Source: an uncultured Lachnospiraceae bacterium
Lineage (GTDB): Bacteria; Bacillota; Clostridia; Lachnospirales; Lachnospiraceae
Assembly (NCBI GenBank): GCA_946616835.1
Contig: CAMOJK010000009.1
Span: 1-45,710, forward strand
Direction of reading: 5' to 3'
DNA length: 45,710 nt
The notes below the pieces were generated by a model, which worked only from the letters and a program-made list of their open reading frames with translations, searched no databases and was not told the origin of the DNA. A program made the position numbers and the translations under genes. The stretch's first letter is position 1; every line of letters starts with the position of its first letter. Of the stretch, positions 31,250 through 41,259 are shown piece after piece.

Positions 31250-34200
31250 ATGAGGCTGAAGGAGTTTGTTGAAACGAACAAAAGAAACACAAAGATACTT
31301 CTAACGAACAAGGTTTCCGTAGGGAATGCGGTAATTCGTCAGTGTAATCTTCGCGAGGGTGTGGCGAGTTTTAATATCATTGCTAAAACTCCTTTTGATC
31401 TCGCAAAGGAGATTCTGGATGGAACTGCCGGGGATACGATTCATTATGTTTCACCGGAGAGTTCTGTATATCTGATGCTGAATGTACTACAGAAACAGAA
31501 AAGCAAAATGTTTCCGGAGAGTACTCTTACAATAGGTACGGCAGGGGAATTGCTGCTACGTATCAACGAATTGCGCGAAAATGGCGTAACAAGTGCATAT
31601 AAGGAAGAAATTTCCAAAGAAGGCAAGATCTGTGAGCTGGATCAGATTCTAAAAGCATATGAACAGACACTTGCTAATGAAAAACTATATGACAGATGTC
31701 GGGTGTTACAGGAAGGAACGGCATTTTGCAAAGAAAATCCGGAGAAAGTCATATGGAGAATTCCATACCTGAAGGGTGCTGTTTTTGGAAGCCTGTCCAC
31801 GAACCGTTGGACCACAGTTGAAAAGCAGTTCATAGAGACGATTTCCCATGCAGCAGGGGGGCAAAAGCATCCGGTGGAAACCATCGATTTTCTGTGTGCA
31901 GAAAATCGAAAAAACTGGTCATTCTATATGGCCAGAGGAATGGAAAATGAGATCCGTTATGCTGCGGAAAAAATCAAAACCATCGCAGAAAAAGAAAACT
32001 ACGGAACCGTATCGGTATATTATTCTTCGCCGGAATATAGCAATTTTCTGAAGGCAGTATTCGATGCGGAAAAGATCCCTTATAGCTTATCGTCAGGAAG
32101 ATCGGCAAAAGAACTTCATTTGACCCAATTCTTTATTTCTCTTCTGGAATCTGCAGAAAAAGATTTTTCATATGAGCTGCTGGAAAAGGTCGTGCGAAAC
32201 CGGGTGATTACTTTTGATAATGTGTTAAAAGAAAAAAGTGACCCGGAGAAATATGTATCTGAACCTGAATCTGAAGAAGGTCGTACCATTGCTACAGATA
32301 TTCCTGCAGAAGCAGAAATTGCAAAGGAGATTGCAGAACTGTCTGAAGAAGAGGAAGATGAAAATTCTAAAACCATGCAGGATACGGTAAAAGTAAATCC
32401 GATCCGTGGATATCGTCGCGCCTTGTCGGCAGGAATCGGCTGGGGAAAAGAGCGCTATTTCCAGTATTACAGAAACCGGATGCAAGATCCGAAGGCCGAG
32501 GAAAATGAAAAAATCTTTGCTGCCTTTTTGCGTGATTATGCAGAGGTGTTTGATGACAATCTGTCCATTGGGGAGATGTATCGAAAACTGTGGGAATTTG
32601 TAACCCGCTATACCTATGCCAGAAATCCGGAAAAGACTGTACTGAATCAGGCACTTAGTGAGAAGTGGAATGAGCTGATGCTGATCGACAGCAGCCGGTA
32701 TTCTTTACAGGAAAAGATCGCTTTTCTTCGGGATATGATGGAAAATATGAAGGTAGCAGATCAGACAGCTGTGGCAGAGGCGGTGAATATCCAGCCGATG
32801 AAAGATCTGTTCGTGATGGAGAGAAAACATAATTTTATGATGGGGTTGTCTGCCACTGCTTTTTCTGCAGACGATAAACAGTCTCCGATTCTTCTGGATG
32901 AGGAAAAGAAAAAATATGTGATCGGCGCAGATGATAAAGAAAGTGCTGTAGAAATCGCATCCCGTAATTATGAATATATGGAAGAGGATGTAATGAACAG
33001 TTTGCGTACTGCGGCAGGAGATGCAGAGGTGTACTTCTCATATTCTTATTATGATTCCATCAACCTTCGTGACGGAAGTCCTTCTGTTTTGTTTATTAAG
33101 CTTTCGGATGGAAATGAGAAAGTGAAAGCACCGGGATATAATGAGGCATCGTATATCGTGACTGAAGACATTGTTTTGTCGGTCGGAACGCTGGCTGAAT
33201 CCATAAAGAACCGGGCAGAGGAAATTGAGCGCAAGCGTGAAGAAAAAAACAAAAAAAGAAAAGCAAGTGTTAAAACGGCAGATATTGTAAGAAAAACGGA
33301 AAAAGAAAAATTCAGTCTGAGTGCTTCAGGAATACAGACGCTTCTGGGATGTCCGCTTATGTATTATTATCAGTATACAAAAGGATTGCGGATCGATGAT
33401 CATATGAAGCCGGAGGGGCATGTATGGATGGATGTCAGAAATAAGGGAAACATCTGCCATTATACCATGGAACGGTATATGAAAAAGGTTACAGATCCGG
33501 CATCAGGTCTGGATGAGAAGATATTTAATGATGTATATGAGGAATCTCTGAAGCTTATTGAACGGCAACAGCCGGCATTTTCTGCGGAGATCAAGGAAAG
33601 AGAAAAAAATGATTACAGGAATAAAATCCGGAGATATATAGAATTTGAGAGTGATCTGTGGAAGAAGGATCTGGAGAATGGGAAAATCTGGAAAGTTATT
33701 GGTTGTGAGCTTCCATTTGGAAAAATGGATGAGACGGGAGAATTACAGCCTCTTTATCGTGGAAGGACCATTGGAGCGGAAGGCGAGCAGGAAGAAAGAG
33801 AATACGAGATTTTCCTGAATGGTTCCGTTGATCGTGTGGATGGTTATATGGACGAGGATGGAATACTGCAGATCCGTATCATAGATTATAAAACCGGGAA
33901 GAAAGAGAATAAGAAAAAAGAGATTGAACATCGTGTGCAGATCCAGCACTATGTGTATGCAATCGCAGTTTCGGAATACCTGAAGAGCAATCCGGGGAAG
34001 AAAAAGTGCAGGGAACTGTTTGGCAGAGATTATAAGGATTTCAATTTTGCATGGGTAGGGTACACTTTCCCGTATGCTGAGAAGGAGGAAGAGTTCCTTC
34101 TGAATGTACTGGAAAAGGAAGAAGAGACAATGGACTCCGAGCCGGAGGAAGAAATCATCATTACAGAATTGCCTGCACAAATTACAGAACAGATCGATGG

Positions 34201-34414
34201 GGTGATCGGAAATTTACAGACGAGTCGTGAGGATCTGATTGCAAATGTGATGGAAAATTTGATCCAGGAAAAGCGTAAAGACAGAAATGAAGATAAGAAT
34301 AAAGTTCTGATGCCTTTGAAAAATTACTGTGATGAGAATTATTGTAAATACAAAGAAATCTGTCGCAAATGGGTAGATTATACGGAACCGGATGATGAGG
34401 GGGATGAAGAATGA
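31250..34414 (+). CDS. addB: AddB-like helicase-fold/nuclease subunit
   Basis: AAAGGACAT precedes ATG 31250. The 1054-residue protein has an AddB layout: inactive helicase-like N-terminal part, a central region, and a C-terminal PD-(D/E)XK nuclease. The nuclease part begins LSASGIQTLLGCPLMYYYQYT (about residue 690) and has IIDYKTGKKENKKK (about 878). The Cys of GCPL plus three C-terminal Cys in CDENYCKYKEIC (about 1027) fit the AddB iron-sulphur cluster. Unlike B. subtilis AddB, the N-terminus has no GxSGSGKT loop; the same position reads LLTNKVSVGNAVIRQ. It forms an operon with the AddA-like gene (ATGA overlap). Together they would process double-strand breaks or foreign DNA ends. Confidence 0.82.
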   Translation: MRLKEFVETNKRNTKILLTNKVSVGNAVIRQCNLREGVASFNIIAKTPFDLAKEILDGTAGDTIHYVSPESSVYLMLNVLQKQKSKMFPESTLTIGTAGELLLRINELRENGVTSAYKEEISKEGKICELDQILKAYEQTLANEKLYDRCRVLQEGTAFCKENPEKVIWRIPYLKGAVFGSLSTNRWTTVEKQFIETISHAAGGQKHPVETIDFLCAENRKNWSFYMARGMENEIRYAAEKIKTIAEKENYGTVSVYYSSPEYSNFLKAVFDAEKIPYSLSSGRSAKELHLTQFFISLLESAEKDFSYELLEKVVRNRVITFDNVLKEKSDPEKYVSEPESEEGRTIATDIPAEAEIAKEIAELSEEEEDENSKTMQDTVKVNPIRGYRRALSAGIGWGKERYFQYYRNRMQDPKAEENEKIFAAFLRDYAEVFDDNLSIGEMYRKLWEFVTRYTYARNPEKTVLNQALSEKWNELMLIDSSRYSLQEKIAFLRDMMENMKVADQTAVAEAVNIQPMKDLFVMERKHNFMMGLSATAFSADDKQSPILLDEEKKKYVIGADDKESAVEIASRNYEYMEEDVMNSLRTAAGDAEVYFSYSYYDSINLRDGSPSVLFIKLSDGNEKVKAPGYNEASYIVTEDIVLSVGTLAESIKNRAEEIERKREEKNKKRKASVKTADIVRKTEKEKFSLSASGIQTLLGCPLMYYYQYTKGLRIDDHMKPEGHVWMDVRNKGNICHYTMERYMKKVTDPASGLDEKIFNDVYEESLKLIERQQPAFSAEIKEREKNDYRNKIRRYIEFESDLWKKDLENGKIWKVIGCELPFGKMDETGELQPLYRGRTIGAEGEQEEREYEIFLNGSVDRVDGYMDEDGILQIRIIDYKTGKKENKKKEIEHRVQIQHYVYAIAVSEYLKSNPGKKKCRELFGRDYKDFNFAWVGYTFPYAEKEEEFLLNVLEKEEETMDSEPEEEIIITELPAQITEQIDGVIGNLQTSREDLIANVMENLIQEKRKDRNEDKNKVLMPLKNYCDENYCKYKEICRKWVDYTEPDDEGDEE

Positions 34415-37400
34415 GAGCAAATGCTGCTATGAAAGAAGAAGATAAGAGAAAAGAGATTGAAGAAAAGCTGGATTTGAATATGTTTGTGGAAGCGGGGGCC
34501 GGTGCGGGAAAGACGACTTTGATCGTCAGCCGTATCGTTAATATGCTTGCGGCCGGAGTGGAACCCGGAGAGATCGTGGTAATTACTTTTACCAATGCGG
34601 CGGCTGAAGAATTGCGAAGCCGGATCATTGCCAGACTGGGAGAAAAATCCAAAACAGATCAGAAACTGGAAGAAAAGTTACATCATTTAAATGATATGAA
34701 TATTTCCACGATTCACAGCTTTTGTAATGTGCTTCTTCATGAGCAGGGGCTGGTAACAAAACTTCCTGTTGATATCGAGATGTTGCAGGGCGAGGATGAA
34801 TTAAGGGAAAAGAGAGCCTGTTTTGATGCCTGGATGAAGACTTTAACAAAGGAAGACTGGAACAAACTGGAAGAAGGGATGGATAAAAAGGAGAACCGCT
34901 TTACACTGCGTCGTAATATGGAAGCATTGTTTAAGCAGATAGCAGATCTCCCGGAAGATACGGAGATTATGGTTCCGGAGCCGACAGATGAAAAAGACTG
35001 GAAGACTGCTCTGGAAAAACTGCAAAATGTAGTTGATGGAAATCTGGAAAAAAAAATTCCGTCAATGGAAAAAAGGCTGATTGACGTTTTAAATGCTAAC
35101 TGTATCAATTCGAATAGCAAAGATGCAAAGAAAGACGGGTTTAAAAAAGCAGCATCTTATGATGAAGTGTTGGAGAAGTACTGTGCAAGTAAGAAAAAAC
35201 CGTTTAAGCAGGAGTATCATGATGTGTTGAATACAGATTCGGTAGAAATAAGGAACAGAATATACCTGGATCTTTTAAAAACAAAAAAGTACAGTTTTTT
35301 TTCAAAAAGTAATTTTAAAACGATCATAGATCAGAGCAAATTTGCCGATGCGCACAAGGAGATCAGTGAAGGAATCAACCAGGTACTCACAGATGATATT
35401 CGGAGTTGTTTTCCGCAGAATCTGTCCTGCAAAGATGAAAATGGGGAGGTCATTCCTTTTGAAGAAGCCCTGGCGAAAGAATATCAGAAGAATAATCACG
35501 GCATAACAGTGGCAGACTATGCAAAGCAGGCACGAAAGTATTATCGGGAACATGCTAAAATCAATCAGATCACAAATGACCGTTTACTGGAACTTGCCAG
35601 AGACCTGATCCTGAATGAGAATAAAAGCGCACTGGAGTATTTTTCAAAAAAATACACCAGATATTTTGTGGATGAATTTCAGGATACAGACAGAATTCAG
35701 GAATCCTTTATTTACCGTCTGGCATCGGACCCGAAGGATGCTTCCAGACTGCGGGACGGTGCACTGTTTGTCGTGGGGGATCCGAAGCAGTCCATCTATC
35801 GTTTCCGGGGCGCTCAGCCTGGGGTATATTTTGCTACACGGAAAAAGATGGAAGAACTGAATAATGCACAGGTATATGAGCTTCAGTATAATTACCGGTC
35901 AAATGCGGAGATCATAGAATGGGTGAATCGGAAATTTTCGGAAGCAGACAGTATCACTCCGATCGTTGATCAGGGGGATATGCCTGATGCGGATATCTCA
36001 AATTCAGATGAAGTAATTTCCGATGCGGAATTGAGTAGCTCATACAAGTATGAAAAAATGCTCCATCAAAAAATTGCTGTGCAGAACGACAATGTGATCC
36101 GGGGGATCTATCATACGGGCAGCCCCGATGCGGAGAAGGAAGTTACTTACGAAGAAAAAGGAGACGAAGAGAAAAAGCCCGGATATCAATATAGTGAGGG
36201 CGACCAAGAAGCGGATATTCTGCAGGTGGTAAATCTGATCCTGAATCTGACGAAAAAGAATGATAAAGGAGAAGGATATTTCAAGATTACGGATTATGAT
36301 TACGATGAAAATCATCAACAACAGCCTTTTGCGCGTGATATTAAACTGTCCGATTTTCTTTTGATCAGTGCGGAAAAGAAAAGGATGGCTGATTATGTGG
36401 CGGCGATGCAGAACTATGGAATCCCGGTGGTACTGGATGGAAAAGAGGATCCGAAGACGGATAAAGGGCTGATCGTTTTTGTGCGATTGTATCAGTATCT
36501 GGTCAATCCGAGAGATTCCTTTTACAGAATGGGCGCCGAAGAGGCTCTGCGGGAAACGCTGCATATGGAAAACGAGGAAGAACTGCATCGGTTGTCGCAG
36601 AGAATTCTGGATTGTCTGTATGAAGATGCCAGATCTATGACCGCATATGGTATGGCGGAATATCTGGAACGGCAGTTATCTGTGCTCTTTGATAAGGGGA
36701 AAGAGACCAGTCATGTAAATGTACAGAGATCGCAGGTGCATATACGCCAGATGATAGAGTCTCTTTGCATGAATGTGGAAGGCACCGGTATAGAAATGGC
36801 TGGCGCGATGCAGAAGTATCTTGCAACAAATCTGGAACATGAACTGTCACTGGAAGAAAAACCGGATGCGGTACATTTTATGAATCTGCACAAGACCAAA
36901 GGTTTACAGGGGAATATTGTGATTCTTTTGGACAGGAATGGAAAGAAAGATCATAAGCCGGTGTATTGTTCGGACGGAGAGAAATATTATCCGGGAGTCG
37001 ATAAATTCTGGTCTTCGCTGAGTTCTTACAATGATATTCGTAATAAAGCAGATCTTGCGGACAAGGCAGAATTTCATCGCCTGGAATATGTAGCAGTGAC
37101 AAGGGCAGCGCAGGCTGTGATCTTTATGGATGTATTGCAGCGTAACGGACTGTTTGCAAAGAAAAAACTGAGTTATCCTTTGAAAAAGGAAGATCTGAAA
37201 GAGGAATATCAATCAGGCCCTACGATCTTCAAAAACAAGGACGATAAAACCTATTCATATGAGATAATAAAGGAAAAGAATATCCTGGAGGAAATAAAAA
37301 AAATACTTCCGCCGGATCAGCAGACGAATCAGCCCTATGAGGTGAAGATTGCCCGGAATTATGATGTGGCAAAGGATGATTATGCCGGTCGAAAGGAAGA

Positions 37401-38205
37401 AAAGCATACAACAGCGGGCATGGTAGTTAAGGAGTCACCCAGCATGCTGGAGAAGGGAACTTCCTCGAAAAAGAATGCTGCGATTGTAAAAGCAAAGAGT
37501 GAAGGAAAAAAGAAATCCGACGAATTCAACTGGAATCTGCTTCGACCTGTCGGAAATGTAGCAGGTGATATCCTGCATCGAAGTATGGAACTGCTGGTGG
37601 GAAGAAGATCTACAAATGCCGGAATTGCTTTGGAAACTTCCGTCCGTCAGGCAGTTGCGGAGAATGAAGAGCGGCTGCATCTGATCCAGCAAAAATGGAA
37701 AGAAGATCTGCTGAGCGAGGGATATCATAAAAAGGCGGAAGAAATCACGGAGGAAGACACAAAAAGGATGGTAACGGAGTTCGTTACAGCGTGTGCAGAA
37801 GCCTATAATTCCTGGCTGGATGCTATCTGGCAGGATGTAGTGAATGTATGGCCGGAGGTGCATTTCTCTTATCAGAAGCAAACAGAAAGCAATCCGGATA
37901 TCACAGTATGGATGAACGGTACGGCAGATCTGATTTTGGAGATGAAGGATGGCAGCTTCCAACTGATCGATTACAAATCGGACAATGACTATTTGTTATC
38001 TGAGGATGAGATGAATGCCGCGCTTGCTGAAAAATACACGCCGCAGCTAGATGTTTACCGCAGCGTGATACAGACAATGCTGGGTGTGGATAAAAATAAG
38101 ATTAAAACTGGTATAGTATCATTCTCACAAAAGGATGAAAACGGAAATCTTCTTCCTGACAAAAATATACGCGTGAGGTATGTGGAGCTTGACGAATCAT
38201 ACTGA
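34411..38205 (+). CDS. addA: AddA-like UvrD-family helicase-nuclease
   Basis: ATG 34411 overlaps the addB stop by ATGA. The 1264-residue protein has all SF1A motifs: Walker A VEAGAGAGKTTLIV (Lys near 34), ITFTNAAAEELRSRI, STIHSFC, Walker B VDEFQDTD (about 421), VVGDPKQSIYRFRGA, LQYNYRSN, MNLHKTKGLQGNIV and VAVTRA. The C-terminal nuclease has GDILHRSME and FQLIDYKSDND (about 1187), the PD-(D/E)XK core. Together with AddB it would unwind and resect DNA ends and load recombinase, as in RecBCD. The region between about 200 and 400 is longer and more divergent than I expect. In the first 60 codons no Ile is ATA, unlike the neighbouring genes. Confidence 0.88.
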   Translation: MRANAAMKEEDKRKEIEEKLDLNMFVEAGAGAGKTTLIVSRIVNMLAAGVEPGEIVVITFTNAAAEELRSRIIARLGEKSKTDQKLEEKLHHLNDMNISTIHSFCNVLLHEQGLVTKLPVDIEMLQGEDELREKRACFDAWMKTLTKEDWNKLEEGMDKKENRFTLRRNMEALFKQIADLPEDTEIMVPEPTDEKDWKTALEKLQNVVDGNLEKKIPSMEKRLIDVLNANCINSNSKDAKKDGFKKAASYDEVLEKYCASKKKPFKQEYHDVLNTDSVEIRNRIYLDLLKTKKYSFFSKSNFKTIIDQSKFADAHKEISEGINQVLTDDIRSCFPQNLSCKDENGEVIPFEEALAKEYQKNNHGITVADYAKQARKYYREHAKINQITNDRLLELARDLILNENKSALEYFSKKYTRYFVDEFQDTDRIQESFIYRLASDPKDASRLRDGALFVVGDPKQSIYRFRGAQPGVYFATRKKMEELNNAQVYELQYNYRSNAEIIEWVNRKFSEADSITPIVDQGDMPDADISNSDEVISDAELSSSYKYEKMLHQKIAVQNDNVIRGIYHTGSPDAEKEVTYEEKGDEEKKPGYQYSEGDQEADILQVVNLILNLTKKNDKGEGYFKITDYDYDENHQQQPFARDIKLSDFLLISAEKKRMADYVAAMQNYGIPVVLDGKEDPKTDKGLIVFVRLYQYLVNPRDSFYRMGAEEALRETLHMENEEELHRLSQRILDCLYEDARSMTAYGMAEYLERQLSVLFDKGKETSHVNVQRSQVHIRQMIESLCMNVEGTGIEMAGAMQKYLATNLEHELSLEEKPDAVHFMNLHKTKGLQGNIVILLDRNGKKDHKPVYCSDGEKYYPGVDKFWSSLSSYNDIRNKADLADKAEFHRLEYVAVTRAAQAVIFMDVLQRNGLFAKKKLSYPLKKEDLKEEYQSGPTIFKNKDDKTYSYEIIKEKNILEEIKKILPPDQQTNQPYEVKIARNYDVAKDDYAGRKEEKHTTAGMVVKESPSMLEKGTSSKKNAAIVKAKSEGKKKSDEFNWNLLRPVGNVAGDILHRSMELLVGRRSTNAGIALETSVRQAVAENEERLHLIQQKWKEDLLSEGYHKKAEEITEEDTKRMVTEFVTACAEAYNSWLDAIWQDVVNVWPEVHFSYQKQTESNPDITVWMNGTADLILEMKDGSFQLIDYKSDNDYLLSEDEMNAALAEKYTPQLDVYRSVIQTMLGVDKNKIKTGIVSFSQKDENGNLLPDKNIRVRYVELDESY

Positions 38206-38226
38206 AACTTTTGAGCTTCCTTAAAA

Positions 38227-38253
38227 CACCTGAAATATGTAATCATATAGGTG
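38227..38253. promoter_or_regulatory. Two-part inverted repeat before the WYL gene
   Basis: CACCT (38227-38231) and ATATG (38235-38239) are mirrored by CATAT (38244-38248) and AGGTG (38249-38253) around TAAT. It lies 40 nt before the WYL start and could be the regulator's own operator. Confidence 0.45.
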
Positions 38254-38292
38254 ACTGAATTGTTTTCAATAATCAATGGGAGGGTATCGCGT

Positions 38293-39663
38293 ATGGGAAA
38301 AAAATCGGAGGGAGAAAAAGAAAGAGTAAAAAAACAGAAGTGGGAAAAATTCATAGATCAGAATATAGACATTTTGATCGTAAGTGTGTTGAAGACCTGC
38401 TCTGATAAGAATCACCCGAAGACGATAAATTTTATCAGGGAAGAACTCGGACGTCGTTTTTTTGTAAATGATGAAAATAACAGTTTTGGTTGTAATGCTG
38501 ATAACGAGTATCTGAATAAGAGACTTAGGGGAAAACTCACGGAGCTCTGTGATCTGGGTAAGGTTTATGTCGGTAAGACGAGCGGATTGTCTGTAACATT
38601 TACAGAGGGTGTGCCAGAAGGACTCCCATTGGATATTTATCGTATTCTTGGGGGACGAGTCGTACTTGTGGAAGACGCTGACATGAAAGGAAAGAAAGAA
38701 AGGAAAGAGTCGCACTCGAATTATTACTATTTTGAACCTATTCTTTCTGAAAGTGATGTTCACTATATAAATTCTGCGGTGGAAAGCAACCATTATCTGT
38801 CAAAAGAGGAGAAGGATTATCTGATAGCCAGAACTGCTGTAGCCGGAGGATACTGGGGAAGAAAAGGAGATAAGAACGACCGTGATTTTGGTGATATATG
38901 GAACAAAAAACTGACCGAGCTTCCACAGCTTTCGAATCTGATAACATCGGATAATACCGGTGTTCCAGAATTAACGCTTGAGGATATAAAAGGAAGGCTG
39001 CCGTCTGAGGGTTCTGCCATGCTGAAGAAGATAATGATCCTCAGATATGCGCTAACGAACTGTAAACAGATTGAGGTGGTACAGGGAAACTATGCCCCCG
39101 GAGACAGGGGAAAACTTAGTTTTATAGAAAGGAATAGTGGCGAAAAGCTTTGTCTGAATCCGTATGCTATGGTATCACAGAAGGGGCAGCTGTATCTGAT
39201 AGCGACGCACATGGGGGAATCAAAGGTCAAGCATTACAGAGTGGACCGTATCATGGCACTGAAGGTTCTTGAGGATAAAAAAAGAGAAGTTATTCCGGAC
39301 GGACTTAAAGAAAATTATATTGACAGAAAGAATAAGTTTTTACCCGAAAAGTACATATCCGTTAATCCGCTTATGAGGTATGACGATAATGACAAGCGCG
39401 TTGATTGCACATTCCGGTGTAGGGCTGATGTTGTTTCGGTAGCGGTAGATAATTTCGGGACGAAGATTATAATTGAGGAGGATGAATACAAGGGCAAGGA
39501 TACAAAGGAATATGTGAAAATAACAATCGGACAAAAAAGCTATGTAAATGTAAAACAGTTCCTTCTACAAAATTGTGACCTGGTGACTCCTTTGGATCCG
39601 CCTGAAATGGTAGATGATGTGAGAGATACTTTAAAGGAGGCAATTAAAAGGATTCCGAAATAG
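38293..39663 (+). CDS. WYL-domain regulator-like protein
   Basis: ATG 38293 has GGGAGG 9 nt upstream; GTG 38251 lies within the inverted repeat. The 456-residue protein has a Lys-rich N-terminus with a helical, possibly winged-HTH part (IDILIVSVLKTCSDKNHPKTIN, KLTELCDLGKVYV), and a WYL-like core near residue 286: LCLNPYAMVSQKGQLYLIATH...KHYRVDRIMALKVL. WYL proteins bind ligands or nucleic acids and often control defence systems or DNA repair. It follows addA by 87 nt on the same strand. Its codon use includes ATA Ile, like the resident genes, so it may have a different origin from addAB. Its target is likely to be this locus; inferred. Confidence 0.8.
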   Translation: MGKKSEGEKERVKKQKWEKFIDQNIDILIVSVLKTCSDKNHPKTINFIREELGRRFFVNDENNSFGCNADNEYLNKRLRGKLTELCDLGKVYVGKTSGLSVTFTEGVPEGLPLDIYRILGGRVVLVEDADMKGKKERKESHSNYYYFEPILSESDVHYINSAVESNHYLSKEEKDYLIARTAVAGGYWGRKGDKNDRDFGDIWNKKLTELPQLSNLITSDNTGVPELTLEDIKGRLPSEGSAMLKKIMILRYALTNCKQIEVVQGNYAPGDRGKLSFIERNSGEKLCLNPYAMVSQKGQLYLIATHMGESKVKHYRVDRIMALKVLEDKKREVIPDGLKENYIDRKNKFLPEKYISVNPLMRYDDNDKRVDCTFRCRADVVSVAVDNFGTKIIIEEDEYKGKDTKEYVKITIGQKSYVNVKQFLLQNCDLVTPLDPPEMVDDVRDTLKEAIKRIPK

Positions 39664-39694
39664 AACAATAGAATTTGACTGATACTTTATAAAA

Positions 39695-39723
39695 TTGCAT
39701 TTATGTCCGATATATGATATACA
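39695..39723 (+). promoter_or_regulatory. Promoter of the Ca-binding protein gene
   Basis: TTGCAT (39695-39700), 17-nt spacer and TATACA (39718-39723). The leader of about 160 nt carries a long hairpin. Confidence 0.55.
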
Positions 39724-39759
39724 TGGAGTTCATTTACAGGCCAATAGGTGAGCTCCGTG
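39722..39759 (+). promoter_or_regulatory. 11-bp hairpin in the leader
   Basis: CATGGAGTTCA (39722-39732) pairs with TGAGCTCCGTG (39749-39759) with two G-U pairs. It begins at the promoter's -10 region, so it may be the operator or an mRNA leader structure. Confidence 0.45.
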
Positions 39760-39890
39760 AATAAAACAGCGGACACATGGATGTGGATGAAACAGGAAAA
39801 CGGATATTCTTGTTTTGTCTGCATCTTCTTATTTTACGGGGAAGGAACCTTTTAAGGTGAGAGGTGGATGCTTCATAAGGAGGTCATTAT

Positions 39891-41069
39891 ATGATCATTA
39901 GTTCCGGTACCGTAAATATGGGATCGGCGCGGAGCTTTTCCAAGGCCTCAAGCCGGGGGCGGAGCATGACCATTACCGGTACTTCCGGTTCTGCTTCTAT
40001 GTGGAATTTTTCCGGAAGGCTCATGTCCGGCAGAAGTGTCAATGGAGTCAGCGGCCAAGCTGCGTCCGATCCGTATGTGCTTGCAAGCGTAACGGATCAG
40101 AAAGGTAAGGAGAGTTTTAAAAACAGTTTAAAGTCATTCGCGGATGGAACTGTAACCGGAATGGATGAAATGTCTGCCGGTGATATGCTCTACAGCAATC
40201 TCAAGACATCGGTATCAAACAGGTACCGTGCGGAGGATGAGGAGAGATCATTGGAGCAGATAAGGCATGAGAGCCTGTTGTATCTTCTGCAGAGACTGCG
40301 TCAGATCCTTTTCGGCAAGGGATACGAGGCAAAATCAGGCATGGAGGGACAACAGTCATATTCTTCAAATTACGGAAGTGATGGGAGAGTGCCTATAGCT
40401 TCATACAGCGAGTATGCTTCCTATGAGGAGACTGAAAGGACGGACTTTTCGACTGTCGGTAAGGTCATTACGGCTGATGGCAGGGAGATTGATTTTAACT
40501 TGAGCCTCACCATGAGCAGGAGTTTCAGGGAAGAATACATGAAGCAGACGGACATCTATGCGGACAACGCCCTTAATGTAATGGATCCCTTAGTTATTAA
40601 TCTGCGGGGGAATATTGCAAATGTATCCGATGAAAAGGTATTCTTCGACCTGGATTCCGACGGGGAGCTCGACAGTATATCCAGACTTAACTCAGACAGC
40701 GGATATCTGGCACTGGACTTAAACGGTGATGGCATCATCAATGACGGAAGCGAGCTTTTCGGAACATCCTCAGGTGACGGATTCGCGGACCTTGCTAAAT
40801 ATGATGAGGACGGCAACGGCTGGATAGATGAGGCGGACAGCATATACAGCAGACTCCGTATCTGGGTGACGGAGGATGATGGTTCACAGTCCCTGTATAC
40901 TCTTAAGTCTGCGGATATAGGTGCGATATGTCTGCAGAAACAGTCAACGGACTTTTCGCTTAAGTCGCTGTATGACAACCGAACCAACGGGCTTATCCGG
41001 GAGACCGGTGTATTCCTGCATGAAGACGGAAGCGTGGGAACCGTTCAGCACCTGGATCTGGTGAGGTAG
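39891..41069 (+). CDS. EF-hand/dockerin-like calcium-binding protein, no signal peptide
   Basis: AAGGAGGTCATTAT precedes ATG 39891. The 392-residue protein has a Ser/Gly-rich, basic N-terminus (FSKASSRGRSMTITG), a helical centre, and a Ca-binding section at about residues 255-330. The pattern is FFDLDSDGELDSIS, LALDLNGDGIINDGSELFG and KYDEDGNGWIDEADSIYSRLRIW. This ALDLNGDG-INDGSELFG pair is common in RTX/hemolysin-type and exported Ca-binding proteins. No signal peptide or lipobox is seen, so secretion would need another route (type I or flagellar-like). Function unknown; surface or cell-to-cell contact is possible. Confidence 0.8.
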   Translation: MIISSGTVNMGSARSFSKASSRGRSMTITGTSGSASMWNFSGRLMSGRSVNGVSGQAASDPYVLASVTDQKGKESFKNSLKSFADGTVTGMDEMSAGDMLYSNLKTSVSNRYRAEDEERSLEQIRHESLLYLLQRLRQILFGKGYEAKSGMEGQQSYSSNYGSDGRVPIASYSEYASYEETERTDFSTVGKVITADGREIDFNLSLTMSRSFREEYMKQTDIYADNALNVMDPLVINLRGNIANVSDEKVFFDLDSDGELDSISRLNSDSGYLALDLNGDGIINDGSELFGTSSGDGFADLAKYDEDGNGWIDEADSIYSRLRIWVTEDDGSQSLYTLKSADIGAICLQKQSTDFSLKSLYDNRTNGLIRETGVFLHEDGSVGTVQHLDLVR

Positions 41070-41073
41070 AGGA

Positions 41074-41088
41074 AGGCAGCCTCGCTGC
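41074..41088 (+). repeat. GGCAGC/GCTGCC hairpin
   Basis: Six-bp perfect stem just after the Ca-binding protein stop, with a 3-nt loop and no T-run. It may protect the mRNA 3' end. Confidence 0.4.
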
Positions 41089-41164
41089 CGCTTGATAGAA
41101 TACATATGGAACGGGTCTGTTTGTCGGATATAGACTGATTATGCAGATACGAAAAGCACAATTG

Positions 41165-41203
41165 AAAAAGCAGGATAGGGTGAAAAACTATCCTGCTTTT
41201 TAT
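41165..41203. terminator. Bidirectional terminator
   Basis: AAAAAGCAGGATAG (41165-41178) and CTATCCTGCTTTTT (41188-41201) form a perfect 14-bp stem between the Ca-binding protein gene and the convergent transporter gene. A and T runs on both sides allow termination in both directions. Confidence 0.93.
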
Positions 41204-41259
41204 ATCTTTTGTTCTATATCATATAGTCGCTTTTACAGCATGTGCCAAATAAGTGTTTT

